Source of the DNA: Mycteria americana
Lineage: Eukaryota; Chordata; Aves; Ciconiiformes; Ciconiidae
Reading direction: 5' to 3'
Assembly (NCBI RefSeq): GCF_035582795.1
Contig: NC_134367.1
Location: forward strand, 120,988,562 to 121,052,561
DNA: 64,000 nt
Positions within the stretch are counted from its first letter, which is position 1. The number at the start of each line of letters is the position of its first letter. The position numbers and the translations under genes are program-made. The notes below the pieces were generated by a model. That model made no database searches. It saw nothing but the letters and a program-made list of their open reading frames with translations, and had not been told where the DNA came from. Below are positions 1 through 13,530 of the stretch, one piece after another.

Positions 1-230
1 TGCCTTTACGCCTTCTGCTCAAGTCCCCTGAATTTGTGACAAACAGATTCATGGTGTAGCGAGCCCCTTGGGAAAATGCAAATATCAGCAAATCACCTCT
101 TTTAACATGGGGCACGCAGGCTGAAGTCAAATGTCATACCTACCATGCGATGCTCAGAAAGGTGTATGCGTTGGGGCACCCCTTTGCTTTTTCACTATAG
201 AATGAGATGTAAAAAACTCAAGACAAAAAA

Positions 231-250
231 AAAGGGGGGGGGGGGGGGGA
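231..250. repeat. poly(A)/poly(G) tract
   Basis: An A-run (about nine A) is followed by a G-run (about 16 G), then an A-rich string. It is a simple low-complexity tract inside the EHBP1 intron. Confidence 0.8.
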
Positions 251-1422
251 GAAAAAAGAAACAATTCTAGATATCTACAAGTTGGCTGATGTGACCCTGT
301 GCCACCTACCAGTGTGCTGGCTGTGACCCAGCGATGTGATACTCCAACAAGCTGAAAGAAATGGCTGTCTCCGCTTTCTTTTGACCTCCCAAGGCAGCTG
401 CCTGGTAGGGACCAAATGGCATGGAAGAAGAATATCTGCCTCACACCTGCTTTCTCCAAACTGCCTGCCACAATGCCACCATGCCCACCAGGGTCCCCTG
501 GGAGGCAATCCCATCTCTGGCCCCCTCTCCATGGAATACCAGGACAGGATAGTTAAGATAGTTTTCTCTTCTTCAAAACATCATTAGGATTGAAAAAATG
601 AATCTCTTGCTTGCACATTTTGCATAAATACATGGTAAGTTATCAATTGATGTTCAAATAGCTTAATTGAGTTTGAGGGGGGGAAAGGTCATTTAATTGG
701 TCTATTGAAATGTTAACAGAAACAGATATGGCAAGGAATAGACTTTAATGGCTGCAGTGTGGCACTGATGTCTGCATTCACTTGCAAAATTGTTAATTAG
801 GGCACTTTGGTAGTTCATTTGCTTTTGTATTGATGTGCTTAGTCCAACGAGAGAAATTGGGTTTGTATATGGTATTTACATGGGGCAGCAGAGACTCACC
901 CTACAGTCAGGAATAAGGAAAATAAAGTGTAAATCAGAATTGGTTTATGATTTGTGCCAGTGTCTTCATTAACATGATTCCAGTTATGCAAGTCATTTTC
1001 TAGTGGCTAGTGTATTTTTGTATGTGATTGTTTGATATATTTGGCTTCATTTTTTTAATCATTGTAGTAGTGGACTGGAATAATGCTGTAATATGATTTT
1101 TTTTAATTATGTATACAAAGCTTTTTAAACTAGATTACAACAGACTGTACTGCAAAACAAGGAGTTAGATATCTATGTTGGTTGAGCCCCTGGAAGAAGG
1201 TGTTATCTCCTTAAATACATACCAAAAGAATATATTCAGTTGCAATTCCTGGCCCACAGTCCTCGGTGCCAGTGAAATTACAAAACCAGTCCTTAGAATA
1301 TGCTTTAGGTCCATTGTGCCTCTCTCATAGAACATAAACCTTTAAGGTACTGGCATTTTGTATGTGGGAATGGTGAAATTGCACTGAGTGTCCACCTGCA
1401 TTTTTTGAGGGTTGTAATTGCA

Positions 1423-1434
1423 GGGATTAATCCC
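1423..1434. promoter_or_regulatory. Palindromic K50-homeodomain (OTX/PITX-type) site
   Basis: The 12-mer GGGATTAATCCC is a perfect palindrome. It contains GGATTA and TAATCC, the two orientations of the core bound by lysine-50 homeodomain proteins such as OTX, PITX and GSC, sharing the central TA. The motif is seen directly; binding and any link to OTX1, about 29 kb away, are inference. Confidence 0.3.
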
Positions 1435-2186
1435 GGTGCTGTTTCCTAATAGACTTGCTGGATGCAAAGCTTTATATTTGAATTGGCTGCAAGAAGGCTG
1501 TATTGTGTACAGTATATAATAATACATTATACCCTAGGTACTCTTTATAAACAGAGGCAGCAAGAAAAAAAAACAAGTGAAAAACCAAGTAGCTATGAAT
1601 CATCACTTTTACAACAGGGAACCTGTTGTCTTGCCGCAACAGGAACAGGTTAGGAGAGAGGATGACATTTTGCAGCAAATAAAGTGCTGATCTTAAGAGC
1701 TCCTAAATGAAAAGGACTTTTTGTTCATTATATATATTGTAATTTCACATTTGGGTGCTGTGTCTGCCAGTTGTTTCAGAGTTCAGGGCTTTGGTACGTA
1801 GTTTGCGACAGAGCGTTTCTTTTAAACTCCAGGCGTTCCTGTAGTGAGAGTTGACATCAGCTTCATTTACTCATATGTATTTGTGAAAGTACTTACGTGA
1901 AGATCACAAATATGTGCAGCGCAGCTATCTCGTTCTGCAAGTTTAATCCGAGTCCCAGAAAGTTTCATTGTGGCCCTATGCAAATGTATTTACATAGGAA
2001 TGGGTCTTGGGTCCTTTAAAGAAGGCAACAAAGTTGGAAGACTGAGGCCAACAAATAAATGAAAGTTTCTCTAAATCCATTGGATAATAGAGGCAGTGTT
2101 AAGGCTAACCACAGTGTTGAACTAAACAGAGGGATTACTCCTGGGTTTTGCATCACTTGTTTTCTGCCGGGTGGCCTCACTTGTCA

Positions 2187-2206
2187 AAAAAAAAAAAAAA
2201 AAAAAA
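2187..2206. repeat. poly(A) tract
   Basis: Run of about 20 A in the EHBP1 intron. No retroposed gene or SINE body was recognised next to it. Confidence 0.75.
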
Positions 2207-3089
2207 GTTTAACGGGCGAACATTCACATGGCACATTGAGAAAAGAAGTATGCTTAATTCCATCAAAGCTCAGAAATCAGTCATTAATTTATTCTAACCT
2301 CCAATTGTTGGTCATTTGTGAAACATCTGGCCTTTAAGTCATAGGAACCTAAACACAAGTACAATGTGAATACGGAAGATGGGAGTTGGGTGTAGCGGGG
2401 GTGCTGTTAGTATGTGTACGTGAGTGTGGGCACATGTATGTGTGTGTATTGCATAGGTTGCAACTGCCACTTAATTTTGGAGACTTTGAAATATATTAAC
2501 ATGAATCCTTCAGTTAATTTACTCTCAAAATTAGATTATTGTTCATTTGCATCTTGGAAAAGTTCTGCCATTCAAAAGAGTTTGTTTCTTCATGGTGAGT
2601 TAACAGTTAGATATTTAGCAATCTTGCAGCTTGCTAGTTAGAAATAGCTTCTAATGAAGTTGAAATTTGAGATAGAAAATGTATAAAAGCTTTCAGGAAA
2701 GGCATACCCTATTTTCCATATGGCTAAGTAATTGTTATGATATTTGTTTTAAAGCTGGACTTAGACACTCCTGACTGCCCTCTAATTTGATATGGCTGGT
2801 CCCGGCGATTCTTCTGGAGGAAACTTTCGTAGTAGAATGCAGTGAAGGAGATAAATAATTTTGCAGCTATAAGCACATTGCAAAGTATAGAAAATAATTC
2901 AGTCGCCTTTACTGTCAGGCAGATAACAGTCTTCAGGTTATTTGCCTCTGCTGGGAGTTGGAACCTGAGTGAAAAGGAACTGAGTGATTAAAAGCAGATT
3001 TGAAATAAAGGTGCCACCTCGGAGCTGGCAAAATTCTGCCTTTTGTTAAGCTTAAAATAACACCTGCTCAGGGCAATAATTCTCAGGGC

Positions 3090-3112
3090 GGGGGGGGGGG
3101 GGGGGGGGGGGG
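3090..3112. repeat. Long poly(G) tract
   Basis: An uninterrupted G-run of more than 20 bases (broken once by C just upstream) inside otherwise AT-rich intron. It can form G-quadruplex structures, and its exact length is prone to sequencing error. Confidence 0.8.
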
Positions 3113-4559
3113 AGTGTCAGTTGGGGAGGGAATATAGTTCTTCATGTATAGCTTAAACGTTGCACCATCTCCTGTGACGAAACGTCATGTATTTCACAGA
3201 GGCATGGAATGAAACTGGGTTTTAAATATGATGGAAAAATTTAGATCTGTCAGTCCACATGGCTATCGGGGTATCTCAGAGCTTTCTGTCTTCAGTCTCT
3301 TACCTGCTTGTACTTTTTTTTTGTTTTTAAAGATCAGTGTTCCTTCTTTGCCCTGACCATTTGCTTTTCTTGATCAGCAGAGGCTGGCTGCAGCTCTAAA
3401 GCTGTTCTGACAAACATAATGATGCTATCCAAGCACATGACAAAAAGAAAGAATTTTGAAGGTTTTGTATAAAGTGTCTCTTTCTCTTAATATTTGTTTA
3501 TCCTTTCCCCCTTGCTAAGTAAATAAATCTTTAATCCCCACTCCATTGTAAAATTTACTGTATCCAAATCTAGACCATTGTAACTCCTTTCAAGCCGGGT
3601 TTTATCCTTTCCTCCTAAAGGGATATCTGCAATTTTGGCAGCCTGACACACATTATATTAAAAAAATCCAATGAGTAAATTAGGAGTGACTTAACATATT
3701 TGGATTCTTAGCATTTACTTGTCCCTGCCATAGTGCGACTAGAATTTAGCGATGTGAATTTGAAGCGTGTGGGAATCCGTGGGCACTCACGTGTTGCACG
3801 GTGCATGTACACGTGTGCACATATGCACAACCCACCAACACAATACGTAAAAAGTCACGTTTCAACTTTGTTAAAGCCCTCATTTCCGAAGTACTGATGT
3901 CCAAAGTACTGGTAGGATAGTGGAGATGAGAGAAGAAAAAAAAAAATCTCTTTAAACAGCTTGTGAAATGTAATGTTTGAAATGGTTCTTTGAGAACGTG
4001 CAGATTATGGCTAGCGTAGTGACTCTTTCCAGCTCTCTGGGAAATGAGCTGTTGACATTCTTTTGGGTCATCATCTGAGATAGGAGGGCAACCACAAGGA
4101 TTTAGCAGATAAATTCATCCAAAAAGACCTTTATCCATTTCATTGCAACTTGGAGACGTTCATGTCGAATAGAAGCATTAATGTAGCCCTTTTAGCCCTT
4201 CAAAGTGAGCCTTACATTTAAAAAAAAAAAAAAAATCAAATGACCAGAGTAATAACTTCTTTAGGTCTTCTAAGAGGTAATTCATTATTTACATAATTCT
4301 GGAGTATAAACCCGTCTTTCCTTCAAGAGGCTCTGAAATAGAATTGGGGATCTTATACGGTGAAAGAGTCTCTTTTGAATTCTAATCAACTGGATCTGTC
4401 TCAAATTCATTTCTAGTTTATTGTAAACAGTGGAATTTAAATTAATTTCTTCTTATCTTGTCTTTTGAAGAAAACTAGCAACATGTTTAAAAGGTTTTAT
4501 TTTTAAATACAGCTCAGAGTGTATTTTATTTAGGGGATTTTGTTCTTTTTTTTTAAACT

Positions 4560-5250
4560 TTAAAAACCAGGTGTCGGGCAGGATGGGTTTTGACAGCCAG
4601 ACGACAATTATGCATTAGCATACGTGATTATGAAATAAATAGGGGGAAAAAAAAACTTTTTGACTTGAACTCGAATGATACTATATAGGCTGAATGTGCA
4701 GGCAAGGTTCCCACAATGCACTGTGAAAACCTAGGCTAACAACCACCCCGCTGCGTTGAAAACCCCCAAAAAAGACAAAAGCACAATGAAATAGAAAGCT
4801 TACCACCGGTAGCTTTCAAAACGACAAACTAGGCAAACTATACATCTCCACCACTCCAATTTTGTCAGAATGCTAATGAGCTTGCTCTGATCTTTACTCG
4901 GCTTCCCGTGTTTTCTACATCTTCAAGGACCACATGGCGCTAGCAAAATAAAGACAACTAAATGAGAATTTCGAATGCTTTTTGTGTTAGGACCTGGTGC
5001 CTTTCAGTTGACGCACTCGTTGAATATTCTCAACTTAAAAGCGTACAACAGGGGGCTGGGTATGAACTTTTTAGCAGGGGGAAATTTGTACAAAAGTAAA
5101 TGAGTGTGATGAGGAAAATATGAGAAAAATTTCTGATTAATTTCCACTCTATAATATCAATGACACCTTCAGCCCCTCTCATACTCCTCTAACAAGAGAT
5201 GCTGATAAAAGATGAATGATTCTGTGTTGTTCACAGTGAATGTTTAGTGG
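4560..5250. promoter_or_regulatory. Candidate conserved non-coding element in EHBP1 intron
   Basis: A repeat-free stretch dense in homeodomain/POU-like AT cores, for example ATGCATTAGCAT near 4610, TGCTAATGAG near 4871 and TGATTAATTT near 5133. It is bordered by simple repeats but contains no transposon-like sequence and no coding potential. Long, balanced AT-rich sequence of this kind in an intron beside a developmental homeobox gene is typical of genomic regulatory blocks. No alignment was possible here, so this is a prediction from texture only. Confidence 0.3.
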
Positions 5251-8200
5251 TTTTTTAATAGCAGCATTCTACATAAAAGGCACCAGGAAGTACTCTGCAT
5301 TAGCAGTTGAGATCACTAGTTAATAGGATGATGTCTTTTAGCTTTTGTCACAAGCTTATTAGAAAGGATGGGTTTCTGTTCTCATCCCGGCATACTTTGG
5401 AGTGCTTGTTGAGTACAAGTGCTAAAATACAGGTTTCTCAGTATTGTTTGGCATGCAAAGTAAAAGCCCTTTTAATGCAACACTTTTTATTTTTTTTTAT
5501 CAGGTGATTTTTGTCACTGATCTCTTATCTGCCCCCTTGAGCTGTATTAATCACTTGGAGTGGTATGCTTCTCAATGGGGGCTTGATGATGTGTATGTGT
5601 ATAGATTCACTATCAAAAATAAATCCCTTATATGCTCTGCACCTTCACAAACCTGATTATTGAGCTGTATTTACCAGTCTGTATTATACCGTCTTGAATG
5701 CTTCTTACTGGAGTCGTCCAGTCTGTAACACAAATTTGCACTGAGGGAGGGAGGGGTAAGCTAGGAGGAGGCATCCTACTCCCTAAGCCAAGTTTTGTCT
5801 TTTAAAAACAATTGAATTCACAATTCTCCTTGGAATTCTCAAAAGTAAATGCAGATTTGTATTCACCAGTGTCAGAGCTTGGGGAGGAAAATGATGAAAG
5901 TTCAGTTTTGCCTGAGAGATGAACTCCATTTAAAAATTGTTTTTGTTACCATCTTCAGGCTCGCAAGCAAACCGTACGAAAAATATCAGTGCATATGTGT
6001 AAGGAGAAAGTTGTAGCTAGATAGGGAAATCATCATGGTCTTTTCATATTTTCATATCTTACCTAAATCAGAAAGAATTAATTAATAACACCGTAAGTTT
6101 TATAGCTGTTCGCCAGCCTTGCTTTCCATATACACCATTGTTTTGCTTAGCTCAGCGTATTTAATCTCAGGTGAACTGAAAACTTGCCAAACCACAAGGT
6201 GGTAGAGAGTTGTCCAACCATATTGTGAAAGACAACGATGCACATGCTGAAGCACAGCAAGAGAAAGGACGGTATAACAGCAGCAGTTCTGGCAAGATAG
6301 AAAATTTAAAAGTATTGCTGAAAACAACATCTTTACCATTTACCTTTTTACATTTAGCGTAAAAAGTGAGTGAAAGTGTTTCAGAAAATTCTGAGTACGT
6401 GAATGAAACACATGTGACACTGGTTTGGGTTTTTGCTGGTGCTGGTTTGTGAGCATTCCCTATTGGAAATACCTAATGATTAGGAGGCTAGAAGGATATT
6501 GCTAACAGCAATTTGTGTTGGACAGAAGAAAAGGTTTTTGACACGAGCACAAGACTTAGTGATTTTTTTTTTGTAACATGATAACAGCTCACAAAACTAT
6601 GCATTGGTAGTTACTGCTTTTTTTTGAAACAGAGCAATATTATAAAGCACTTGATAAGATGCTTCTCTCTGCAGTGTTCAGGAATGTTAACTTGCTGCCA
6701 GGGTTATGGTAATGGGAGTTTTGGCAACTACCAAAAGCCTGGGTGAAAGAAGTGCAACAACATTATGATCGAGGTCTCGTTTACAATATGGTAACTGTGC
6801 TTCTGCGTTGCATCCAAGTGTGACTTGACTGACCTGAAGCCCACAGAGCTCTGTAGAAATGCCTACTAGTACTGAATCCATGCAGTGCAAAGCTATTCAT
6901 TAAAATCTGTTAATGCAAATAAACTGGCACGCTAGTAAGCTGTTTTTCTGATGTGAGTCTTCAGGGTCCAGATCTGTCCCTTTCATACACAAATTTCTGC
7001 ACAAGTATTGGTTTTGTAGTTGCCAGAATTATGCATTTTGAGCGACTGAGAACTTCCTGAGTTCTTGAGGCTTGTCAACCTTTCTCCAGTTTCCCTTCTG
7101 TCATGTCGCCTCCACAGCGAATTCCTTCCTGTCCAGTCTCCATCTCTTCCCATTAGCAGTTCCTGTGAAGTGATTTTTTGGTAAAGGAAGACCATCTGGC
7201 CATACTTTTCCAAATACCCAGCATTTCTACAGCTGAGAAGCTCCCACAGAAGGAACACACCATGCCAAACCCTGGAGTTCGCAGTTCTGCCTCTCTAATT
7301 CACCACATCTCTTCAGTCTTAGACCTGTGCATTAGTAGGCAGACGTTCCCAGGAGGAGACCTTGCCAAGACCAGACACAGGCAGCGTGCGTGTTCAGCCT
7401 TCCCAGGCCAAGTTCATTAAATCATTAAAGCAGCTTAGCAGCAATGACCATATTTATTTTTTTCTCACAGTAACACAGTATTGCCGTTGGCTGGAAGGAC
7501 TGAAGGATAAGTCTGCCTCCTCTCCTTGCACTTCCCTGGCTTGTGGCCTCATCATTGCCTTAAAAGAACCTGTCAACAAAGTGCTTGAAGCCAGCTTGAA
7601 GAAGAGAGCCTGAGCGCAGCACTGCCAGCATAGCAGGAGGCTACTCTGGGAGAGCCCTAGGCGCTATGAATAGACTTGCGAGCCTTCCAAAAGTCTTGCA
7701 AGACCCAACAGACACTTGCTTCTTTTAACTGATTTCCATCTTTCTTTGTGGTATTGCAGTATAAATGCTCTTTCATGTGGTAGGCATAGTCTTTGGCTTT
7801 ATGCCTGGAAGTTAGCTTTCTCTGCAATCAGTGCCTGCCTGTAAAGAGAAGGTGAGGAGAAAGGCACTTTGGTCACCCTGGGACTCCTGGTCCATGATGC
7901 CACTGCAGTCTGCAGAAAGCCCTGTTATTTTTCCTTGTTTTTCTCCTGTTTACCACCAAAAACACCTTTTCTGTCAAAACTGGAAACTGTGGGGCCCTAG
8001 GACACCTCAACCTAGCTGGACTTGCCCATTTAGCACTGGGAAGCTTTGGATCCCAGAAGTACAAACCTGCCACCTCCCAATAAGAGAAGTGTCTTCATTA
8101 GCACTGGTACAAGGTCACATTCGGTGCCAGCCATCATCTCACTTCAGGCAGTTGCTTGTGTTAAATTCAGCCCTGTCCATTAAAGAAGGCATTTTATACT

Positions 8201-10439
8201 GTCCACTGCCCCTTCCCAGCTCCAGGAGAATATGTTCTGAAGGAAGTAAGACAACACTTGGTAAAAATGGGATAATATGCTGCCTAGTAGAGCACAATCC
8301 AACGACTTTAAGGTTAACTGGCCTCTCACTTTGGAATCTTACCCAGCCATCCCTTGCCAAGTAAACAGGCAACTGGTCTATAGATGAGCCACAGAGGAAT
8401 TACTGTCACTCGTAACAAAGCATCCAACTCTACTTGTCAACCTGCAAGCGAAATAGTTCATCTGCCAGACCATCATCCCCTTCTTGGTGGATTTCCAAGC
8501 GTGAACTACTGTTTTTTCCGTAGCTTCAACGGTTCGAGTGTATCAGTTAATGGTGCGTGTTTCCTGTGCTGCAAGCAAAGGTCTGATGTATACTTTTCCC
8601 AAGCCCATGCTTCTTCTGAAGTTGTGCTACATGAAAAAATTTGGGTGTAAAGAGTACCAGAGGGTGATAAAGGGCAAGCATTTTTTCTGCCCAGTGCTAG
8701 GATCCTTGCAGGCACTGTCCTCGAGGCAGGAAGCATCACTTTCTTACAGGAGTCTCGCCAGATGTTTCAGTTGAATCTCACCTCTTCTTGTCTGAATTTT
8801 GGGCCACAAACTATGTGTTTTCTTGGTCTGGATTGATGGTCCCACATTTAAAATACATTCATAATCTTTATCAAGCCCAAGCATTCTGTTTCTGTTGATT
8901 TTCTGTTATTTTCTGGTGGCCACTGTGTTGACCTGTTGTGTAGAGAAAATCAGCAGTCTTTCAGGCAATTCGTCTTTTGTGGAAGTTTTGGTCCTGTGAT
9001 AATTTGAGGTTGCCAAGACTGCAGGCCACAGATATTTGTCTTACTGTGAGACAGTTCCACTCCAGGTAGAATAAATCCTCACACGCGCTGAGATGTGGTC
9101 AGAACCCTGACCTTCTGTTTACGCAGCTCTAAAAATCTTAATTAGCCTCTCTGATTTATTATGCTTCAGAAACCAAAGAAATTACAAGTTTCCTGCTTGA
9201 TATTAAGCTAATTTGATGTGTGCTTGTGATAAAGGCATTCCCTTGGCCACGGCTCCATTTCGTTAGGGTTACAGTACTTTTGGGGGCTGAAATAGAGTCA
9301 GACAATGCACTGCAATGTAACTCTGCCTGGCAGATTCTTGGCAGTCGTTACCTACCTTTATGAGACTCCATTGTGTGGACATCAATGTCTCCTTCTCAAC
9401 TGCTCTCAGACAGCAAGTTAGTGGCCATGAATTTGCCTTTCTAATGTTCCTTGGGCATTTTCCCATCCAGTTCAGACTCAGAAAATTGTGCTAGGGCTTC
9501 ATCTGCTAGCTAGTTCTTCTGCAGTGTCATCTAAACAACTGTCCCAGCCTGTCTATCTCTTAGTGGCTATACATGTTCATTTTCAGTGATTTTTAATAAT
9601 CGAGGAGGTCTCCGTTCAGTGAAAGGAAGAAGTATTCTGGAGGAAAGCTGGGAACGGTAATCTGAAACTGGAGGTTTGAAGCTCAAGGTGGAGCAGCCCA
9701 TCCATTCATGCTGTGGGGTGCCTACTGCAGGCTCCGTTTTGACACTGGAAACTTTGAATAATTATTTTAACCAGAATTCTGAGCTTTTCCACCAAAGGTC
9801 ATCCTCTGAAAGCAGAGGAGGTTGATTTTTCAGAAAATAGGTCTCTTTTGGGATGCCTCAGTTTCACTCAGTGAAAAATTGTGGATCACTAGTTGTTTAA
9901 AAGTCTTCACCATAGCTTTCAGTTGTGTCAGACACATCTTGCGGTAGGTCTCGTGTAACTCTCCTTTACAAAGAATATCTGTTGTGAATATAGGCTTTTC
10001 TGCTTAAGTATTTGTTAAATTCAGTAACTCGCATTAAAAACAAGAGCTCATCTGTGCATAAGCTGTTCACAGTGAGCAAGGTGAAAAGACTGTTAAAGTC
10101 AGTGGGAAGTCTGCCATTGACTTCGAAGGGTTCGAGACCTTCCATCAGCCTTTGTTAGGGGTGTGAGGTTGGTCAGCTAAAACACCCAGCGTTGTTTCTC
10201 ATCCCTTCCCGTGTTTCCTTTCAGTAAAGTTGTAATTGCCACAGCGGATCAGCCCCACGGTCTGGTCCAGAACACTGTCCCGTAGAGAGACAGGTACAGG
10301 TTGAACCCAGGCAGGGGCAAGAAACTCCGCAGGGGCTGGTTATAGGCTAAGCTGGCCCCAGAGAACATTTCATTTAACCTCTAAAAATTAAAGGTTAGCT
10401 CATGTCCTAAAGCAGGAGGATCCAATTCTTACCTCACGT

Positions 10440-10460
10440 GTTTGTTTGTTTGTTTGTTTG
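10440..10460. repeat. (GTTT)n microsatellite
   Basis: About five tandem copies of the tetranucleotide GTTT in the EHBP1 intron. Confidence 0.8.
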
Positions 10461-12489
10461 AATATTTATCACTACAGCTTTGCCTTTCCATATTCAACAT
10501 TCAACCTGGTTTTAATTCTTGCTGAGCTCCTAGTTTCAACATTGCCTCGTGGCGACGAGTTCTACTGGTAAATGATGAGGCTTTGAGGAAAAATGATTCT
10601 TTTTATCGGTTTTAAACACACCACCTTCAATTTCAGTGAATTTCCTCAGGTTCTTACGAGACAAGATGAGACACATCCTAGAACTATTCTTTATTTGCTA
10701 TTCATGTTCTCCTTCAGGTAAACAAGCCAATCTGTCCACTTGCTCCTAATACAGAAACTCGTAAAAACTCGTCCCCGTGATTGGGTGAATGCAACTTTTT
10801 TTTTCAGCAGGCAAATAAAGGTGGCGGGGTAAGTTTTCAAAAGACCTTCCCATTAAATTTGTGGAATTCACTGGCGTTTGGATGGCTCTCAGTGGTCATC
10901 TAGCTTCTGTCAACTAACAAATAGCCCAGAAAGAGTAGCAGAGCGAAGTTGGCCAGTTTTTGTCATTATTCGTCCCACTCTAGTTCACATGCACTGGTAT
11001 TCTCTTGCTGGCCTCTTCACCCAAGTGTGTTGAGTGAAGAAAGCTTCTTCTATTCTATTTTAAAACTGTGTGTAAACATCAGCAAATGGGTGAAGAATGG
11101 GCTCTGTCTTAAGTAGGTTGTTTTTCATGTAGTTCTGTTGAGGTAAATGTGGAAACATGGGGAGTGTTTGTGTTTGTGTTTGACCATGACACCATGGCGC
11201 ACACACTATACGCAGTGCAAATAAAATTTAAAAACAATTACTGCTTAAGATGGTATACAAAGTTATTTCTGTAAACCTGTTATTTCTTGCCAGATTGAAT
11301 GGGCTGGTTTGGGATGCTGATAGAAACCCTTTATTATTTATCTTCTGCAGGTTGTAATTCATTTTTGCACAACAGCTAAATACATTTACATTTAAGGATT
11401 TTTTAAAAAATATTAATCTATTGGCTTATCTTGACAGATTTATGATGGTATAAAATGTAGAGGAGTTACTGTGTTCATCCATTTACACTGTAAACTGATC
11501 TTGTCCCTGCATGTTGCTGCTTTTTCTTCCTTTTAAGTGGTATTCACAGTGTTTCATAGCACTTTCTTCTCTGTTTTCTTAGCAATGTACAGTTTTACTA
11601 TGTTAATCCATATTGGGTTTATCTAATGACTAGCTGCCCAAACGGCTTAAAAATAATGGGTCTAATAGCACATATACATACTGATAGCTGGCTGAGCATA
11701 AGGGGTGGGTTTGGAAGTATTTTTAGCAGGAAAGGAAAAAAAAAATAGAAATTGTTTTTTCAAATTGATTCAGAAGAGACATTTATCAAGATGCTTCTTA
11801 TTTAAATATTTAATGAATAATTAGCTTACAGTGTAAATAAAAATCCATTTGTAAATCCCAAAGAATGTGAAGGAAAAGGTATTTTTAAAAGAGTGCCCGG
11901 AAGCTGTAAAACATTAAAATAAGTTAGTCGCTTTTATCGTTCTCAAAAATGGTGTCATATAAACAGGCTTGTAATTCTTGAGCATTGTAGATGAAAATTG
12001 GCTCAAGTTGGTTTTAAATAACAGTCAGGAAAATTATATTTGAATATGTGTGATGAACCACAGGAGAAAAGAAAGGGGTTTGGGGTGGGGTTTTGGGGTT
12101 TTTTTTGCTATCATTAGAATTCTGGCTGTCATTATTTTGGCTGTCATTAAAATTTGTCCCAGTAAGGGACAAAATCACCAAACTTTATGCGGCAGCCTTG
12201 ATTGAATCCTGCGCAGGAGCTATTACAGTGCAGAATCACAGCTCAGAAGTCAGTAGGAGTTTCTTGTATCTGAGGGCAAAATTTAGTGTCTTGTGCTATT
12301 CCAGGCTTGGTGTTGGGCTCGTTCCTAATCATTGAGGAGGGTTCTGGTAGATGTCAAGTGAAGAGAAGAATAGAGCACGCATCCTTCACCACTCAAGCCA
12401 AACAATGAAATCAGAAAATGGCACTGAGAGTTGTTGTGAGAGAATTCCCCTGGATTCCTAGAGGAAGAATAAAATAAGAATGTATTGAT

Positions 12490-12543
12490 TTAAAAAAAAA
12501 AAAGAAAATAAAAAAAATTTTAAGGGGGGGGGGGGGGGGGGGG
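12490..12543. repeat. poly(A)/poly(G) low-complexity tract
   Basis: An A-rich stretch (interrupted A-runs from about 12490) leads into a G-run of roughly 19 bases ending at 12543. The A-then-G arrangement repeats the pattern at 231-250. Confidence 0.75.
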
Positions 12544-13508
12544 ATAAATTAGAGAAACCTTGCCAGAATCCTCCTCAGAACCTAGCTAATAAAGTCTGAC
12601 GTTAAAAGCTGTATTGTCTTTTTACATAAAGGCACGTGTACTTACTGTTTCGTCTTAGTTTCTGGTTCTGCATTTTTCAAATCTCTTACCGAGCATTTTG
12701 CATGCATATGATGTTTGCAGCACTACGCACTCTTACTTGAAGACTGTTTTCAGAAGTCATTATTGAACTATAGGATAAAAAGGTATAAGCATAATTACAT
12801 GTTAAAGAGAATAAATACGTTCTGCTAGATAGTTAACCAGGTGAGGTTAAACAAGATAAGATGAATTCTGGTCTTTTTAGAAAACTGACAGTCTTCATTT
12901 TAAGCTACAATGTAAAGTGCTTTATCCTGAGATTAGGTATTGTGGCAGAAGCTAAAACTGCCTTTTTCCCCTAACCGTGCCAGAATACAACCTCCTTTTC
13001 TTTTTGCGCTAACAAGACTGCTTTACCACCACAGCCCACTCTAAGTAATTAAATCAATCCTTTGTACTTACCGTATTCTCCTCTAGTGACGGTACTAGAT
13101 CTGATTATATGCTTCATGCATATTCAAAGTACGGCACTGACAGCTCTTTAATGAGCTCTTACTTAATCAGTACGAACAATGTTCATCTTGTTCTTTTTTT
13201 TCCTCATACATTAGAGCTAGGAACAGTTGGGGAAAAAATGAAACATCCAGCATTCATTTGAAAAATATATTGTACTTTGAAAAGTGTCTAAGCTGGGGAA
13301 GTTGCATTCTGCCCTTTAAAAGTCTGATGGACAAATTGGATTACTAGTATTGGATTAAATAACAAATGGTTAGAGGAGAAATGAGAAAAGCTCGCTGTGA
13401 TCACAGGCTTTAATATTTTTTGTTACTTATAAAGCTGAAGGGGTCTTTAACCAGTTATTAAAGTCAGGATTAATTTGTAATGGTCCAACTTACTAGCTTT
13501 AAAAGGGT

Positions 13509-13530
13509 TTTGTTGTTGTTGTTGTTGTTT
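13509..13530. repeat. (GTT)n microsatellite
   Basis: Short tandem array of GTT units, about six copies, followed by a T-run. Confidence 0.7.

Noticed and set aside
7831-8364. 177-codon open frame in the EHBP1 intron
   Set aside because: No similarity recognised, no splice signals or codon bias, and overlapping open frames on the minus strand.
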